Part shown: in pieces, positions 6,235 to 7,145 of the stretch | How positions within the stretch are numbered: the first letter of the stretch is position 1 | How the letters are laid out: every line of letters starts with the position of its first letter | From: Pseudomonas sp. | GTDB taxonomy: Bacteria; Pseudomonadota; Gammaproteobacteria; Pseudomonadales; Pseudomonadaceae | Assembly: GCA_003525045.1 (NCBI GenBank) | Contig: DQGF01000207.1 | Location: 2,529-9,673 of the forward strand | Length of the DNA: 7,145 nt | Direction: 5' to 3' | The notes under the pieces: generated by a model | Databases searched by the model: none | The model's input: the letters and a program-made list of their open reading frames with translations, nothing else | What the model was told of the DNA's origin: nothing | Position numbers and translations under genes: made by a program

Positions 6235-7055
6235 GTGAGCCGACGCCACAACCCATCCGTTTTCTGCTCAGTGACATGGACGGCACCTTGCTGCTGCCCG
6301 ACCACAGCCTCAGCCAGCGCACGATCGAAGCGGTCCGTGCGTTGCGCGAGGCGGGCGTGCTGTTCAGCCTGGCCACCGGCCGGCCACCGAAAGCCATGTT
6401 GCAACAGATCGAAGCCCTCGGCGTCGATCTGCCGACGGCGGCGTTCAATGGCGGCACGATCGTCAACCCCGACGGCAGTTTTCTGGTTGCACATTACTTG
6501 CCGGCAACGGCCGCGCTGACCACCTTGACGCTGTTTGCCGATCTGCCGGACATCGAGGTTTGGGTGTTCAGTGGCGGCGACTGGCTGGTGAAAGACCCTT
6601 GCGGCCCCATGGTGCCGCGCGAGCAGCATGGCCTGGGGTATCCGCCGGTGGTGGTGGAGAGTTTCGAACCGTACCTGGAACAGATCGACAAGATTGTCGC
6701 GGCCAGTCACAACGCGCAATTGCTGATCGAGCTGGAGGCGCAGTTGCTGCCCAAGGTCGAGGGCCAGGCCCAGGTCTCGCGCTCGCAACCGGTGTACCTG
6801 GACGTGACCGCGATGCAAGCCAACAAGGGCGATGCGCTGGCGACACTGGCCGGGTTCCTCGGTGTGCCGCTGGAGCAGACGGCGGCCCTGGGCGATGGCG
6901 GCAATGACCCGGCGATGTTTCATCGTGCCGGGTTGTCGATTGCCATGGGGCAGGCGGAAGAGGCGGTGAAGCGTCAAGCGGATGTGGTGACCGGGGCTAA
7001 TACCGAAGACGGTGCGGCTCAGGCGATCGAGCGGTATATCCTTAACGCAGATTGA
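6231..7055 (+). CDS. Cof-type HAD-superfamily (IIB) phosphatase
   Basis: The 274-residue protein has all four HAD motifs in order. Motif I is SDMDGTLL, with nucleophile Asp15 and acid/base Asp17. Motif II is Thr49 in LATGR, motif III is Lys199 in ANKGDAL, and motif IV is GDGGNDPAMF with Asp222 and Asp226. The long insertion between motifs II and III, about residues 80-190, is the alpha/beta cap of the Cof (C2B) class. Such enzymes dephosphorylate small cytoplasmic metabolites such as sugar phosphates, pyridoxal phosphate or flavin precursors; substrates cannot be read from sequence. The gene overlaps zwf by four bases (ATGA) and has no strong ribosome site of its own, so it is probably translated by re-initiation. 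The tight link to gnd and zwf suggests a sugar-phosphate or side-product role, which is inference only. A hairpin overlaps its stop codon. Confidence 0.9.
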   Translation: MSEPTPQPIRFLLSDMDGTLLLPDHSLSQRTIEAVRALREAGVLFSLATGRPPKAMLQQIEALGVDLPTAAFNGGTIVNPDGSFLVAHYLPATAALTTLTLFADLPDIEVWVFSGGDWLVKDPCGPMVPREQHGLGYPPVVVESFEPYLEQIDKIVAASHNAQLLIELEAQLLPKVEGQAQVSRSQPVYLDVTAMQANKGDALATLAGFLGVPLEQTAALGDGGNDPAMFHRAGLSIAMGQAEEAVKRQADVVTGANTEDGAAQAIERYILNAD

Positions 7056-7072
7056 ACTGCGTTATCGTTCTT
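7043..7072 (+). terminator. Terminator hairpin overlapping the HAD gene stop codon
   Basis: TAACGCAG (7043-7050) and CTGCGTTA (7057-7064) form a perfect 8-bp stem with the loop ATTGAA, which contains the TGA stop (7053-7055). A moderately T-rich stretch (TCGTTCTT) follows. It is likely the intrinsic terminator of the gnd-zwf-HAD operon, although the T-tract is interrupted. Confidence 0.6.
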
Positions 7073-7145
7073 CGCGGGCAAGCCTCGCTCCTACAGGTTA
7101 TCGGTGTCCATGTGATCGACACAAACCCGTAGGAGCGAGGCTTGC
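7071..7145. repeat. REP-like inverted pair, right copy cut by window end
   Basis: The left arm (7071-7097) has the familiar Pseudomonas REP form beginning TTCGCGGGCAAGC and ending CTCCTACAGG. Its inner 17 bases (7078-7094) recur as an exact reverse complement at 7129-7145, where the window stops. The spacer of 34 bases contains a minor inverted repeat, GTGTC (7104-7108) with GACAC (7118-7122). Such pairs lie between genes, often just past the end of an operon as here, and may be spread by REP-associated tyrosine transposases (RAYT); none is visible in this window. Confidence 0.85.

Noticed and set aside
4621..6249. Minus-strand open frame of 542 codons opposite zwf
   Set aside because: It is an antisense shadow of zwf with low-complexity His/Gly/Gln/Val composition and no known motif. 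The plus strand encodes a complete and recognisable enzyme.

Overview
The window looks like chromosomal DNA from a Pseudomonas species, probably of the fluorescens/putida lineage. The reasons are the high-GC codon use, the gnd-zwf-HAD gene order, a CptA-type lipid phosphoethanolamine transferase, and a REP-like inverted pair at the right edge of a kind common in these genomes. This assignment comes from recognition only; no database search was possible.

Layout. The left end (1-791, + strand) holds the last 62 codons of a ZapE/AFG1-family P-loop ATPase, followed 18 bp later by a complete DinB-family putative metal-dependent protein. A hairpin with a T-tract on the minus strand (836-862) ends a convergent minus-strand gene for a 67-residue exported protein (908-1111). 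Between that gene and cptA is a scar of about 120 bp. It holds the last codons of what looks like a TonB-dependent receptor (minus strand, 1214-1258), joined to the C-terminal codons of an IS3-family transposase (plus strand, 1256-1333), which run up to the stop codon of cptA. cptA (1334-3079, minus) encodes a 581-residue inner-membrane phosphoethanolamine transferase with all expected catalytic residues. Its upstream region carries a close match to the ColR response-regulator box, placed where a -35 element would be. A 60-residue coiled-coil protein of unknown function (3280-3462, minus) follows.

The right half (3734-7055, + strand) is a tight three-gene operon: short-form 6-phosphogluconate dehydrogenase (gnd), glucose-6-phosphate dehydrogenase (zwf) and a Cof-type HAD phosphatase. 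Both internal junctions are ATGA overlaps. Zwf makes 6-phosphogluconolactone and NAD(P)H; after the lactone is hydrolysed, Gnd oxidatively decarboxylates 6-phosphogluconate to ribulose-5-phosphate. No lactonase gene lies in this operon. Residues at the end of the second beta strand in both dehydrogenases depart from the usual NADP pattern, suggesting altered cofactor preference. An 18-bp palindrome overlaps the likely -35 region of the operon, and a hairpin overlapping the last stop codon probably terminates it just before the REP pair.

I see no clear new defence, mobile or biosynthetic system. The observations most worth following are the ColR-like site at cptA, the receptor/IS/cptA scar, the cofactor signatures and linked phosphatase of the gnd-zwf operon, and the two small uncharacterised proteins.
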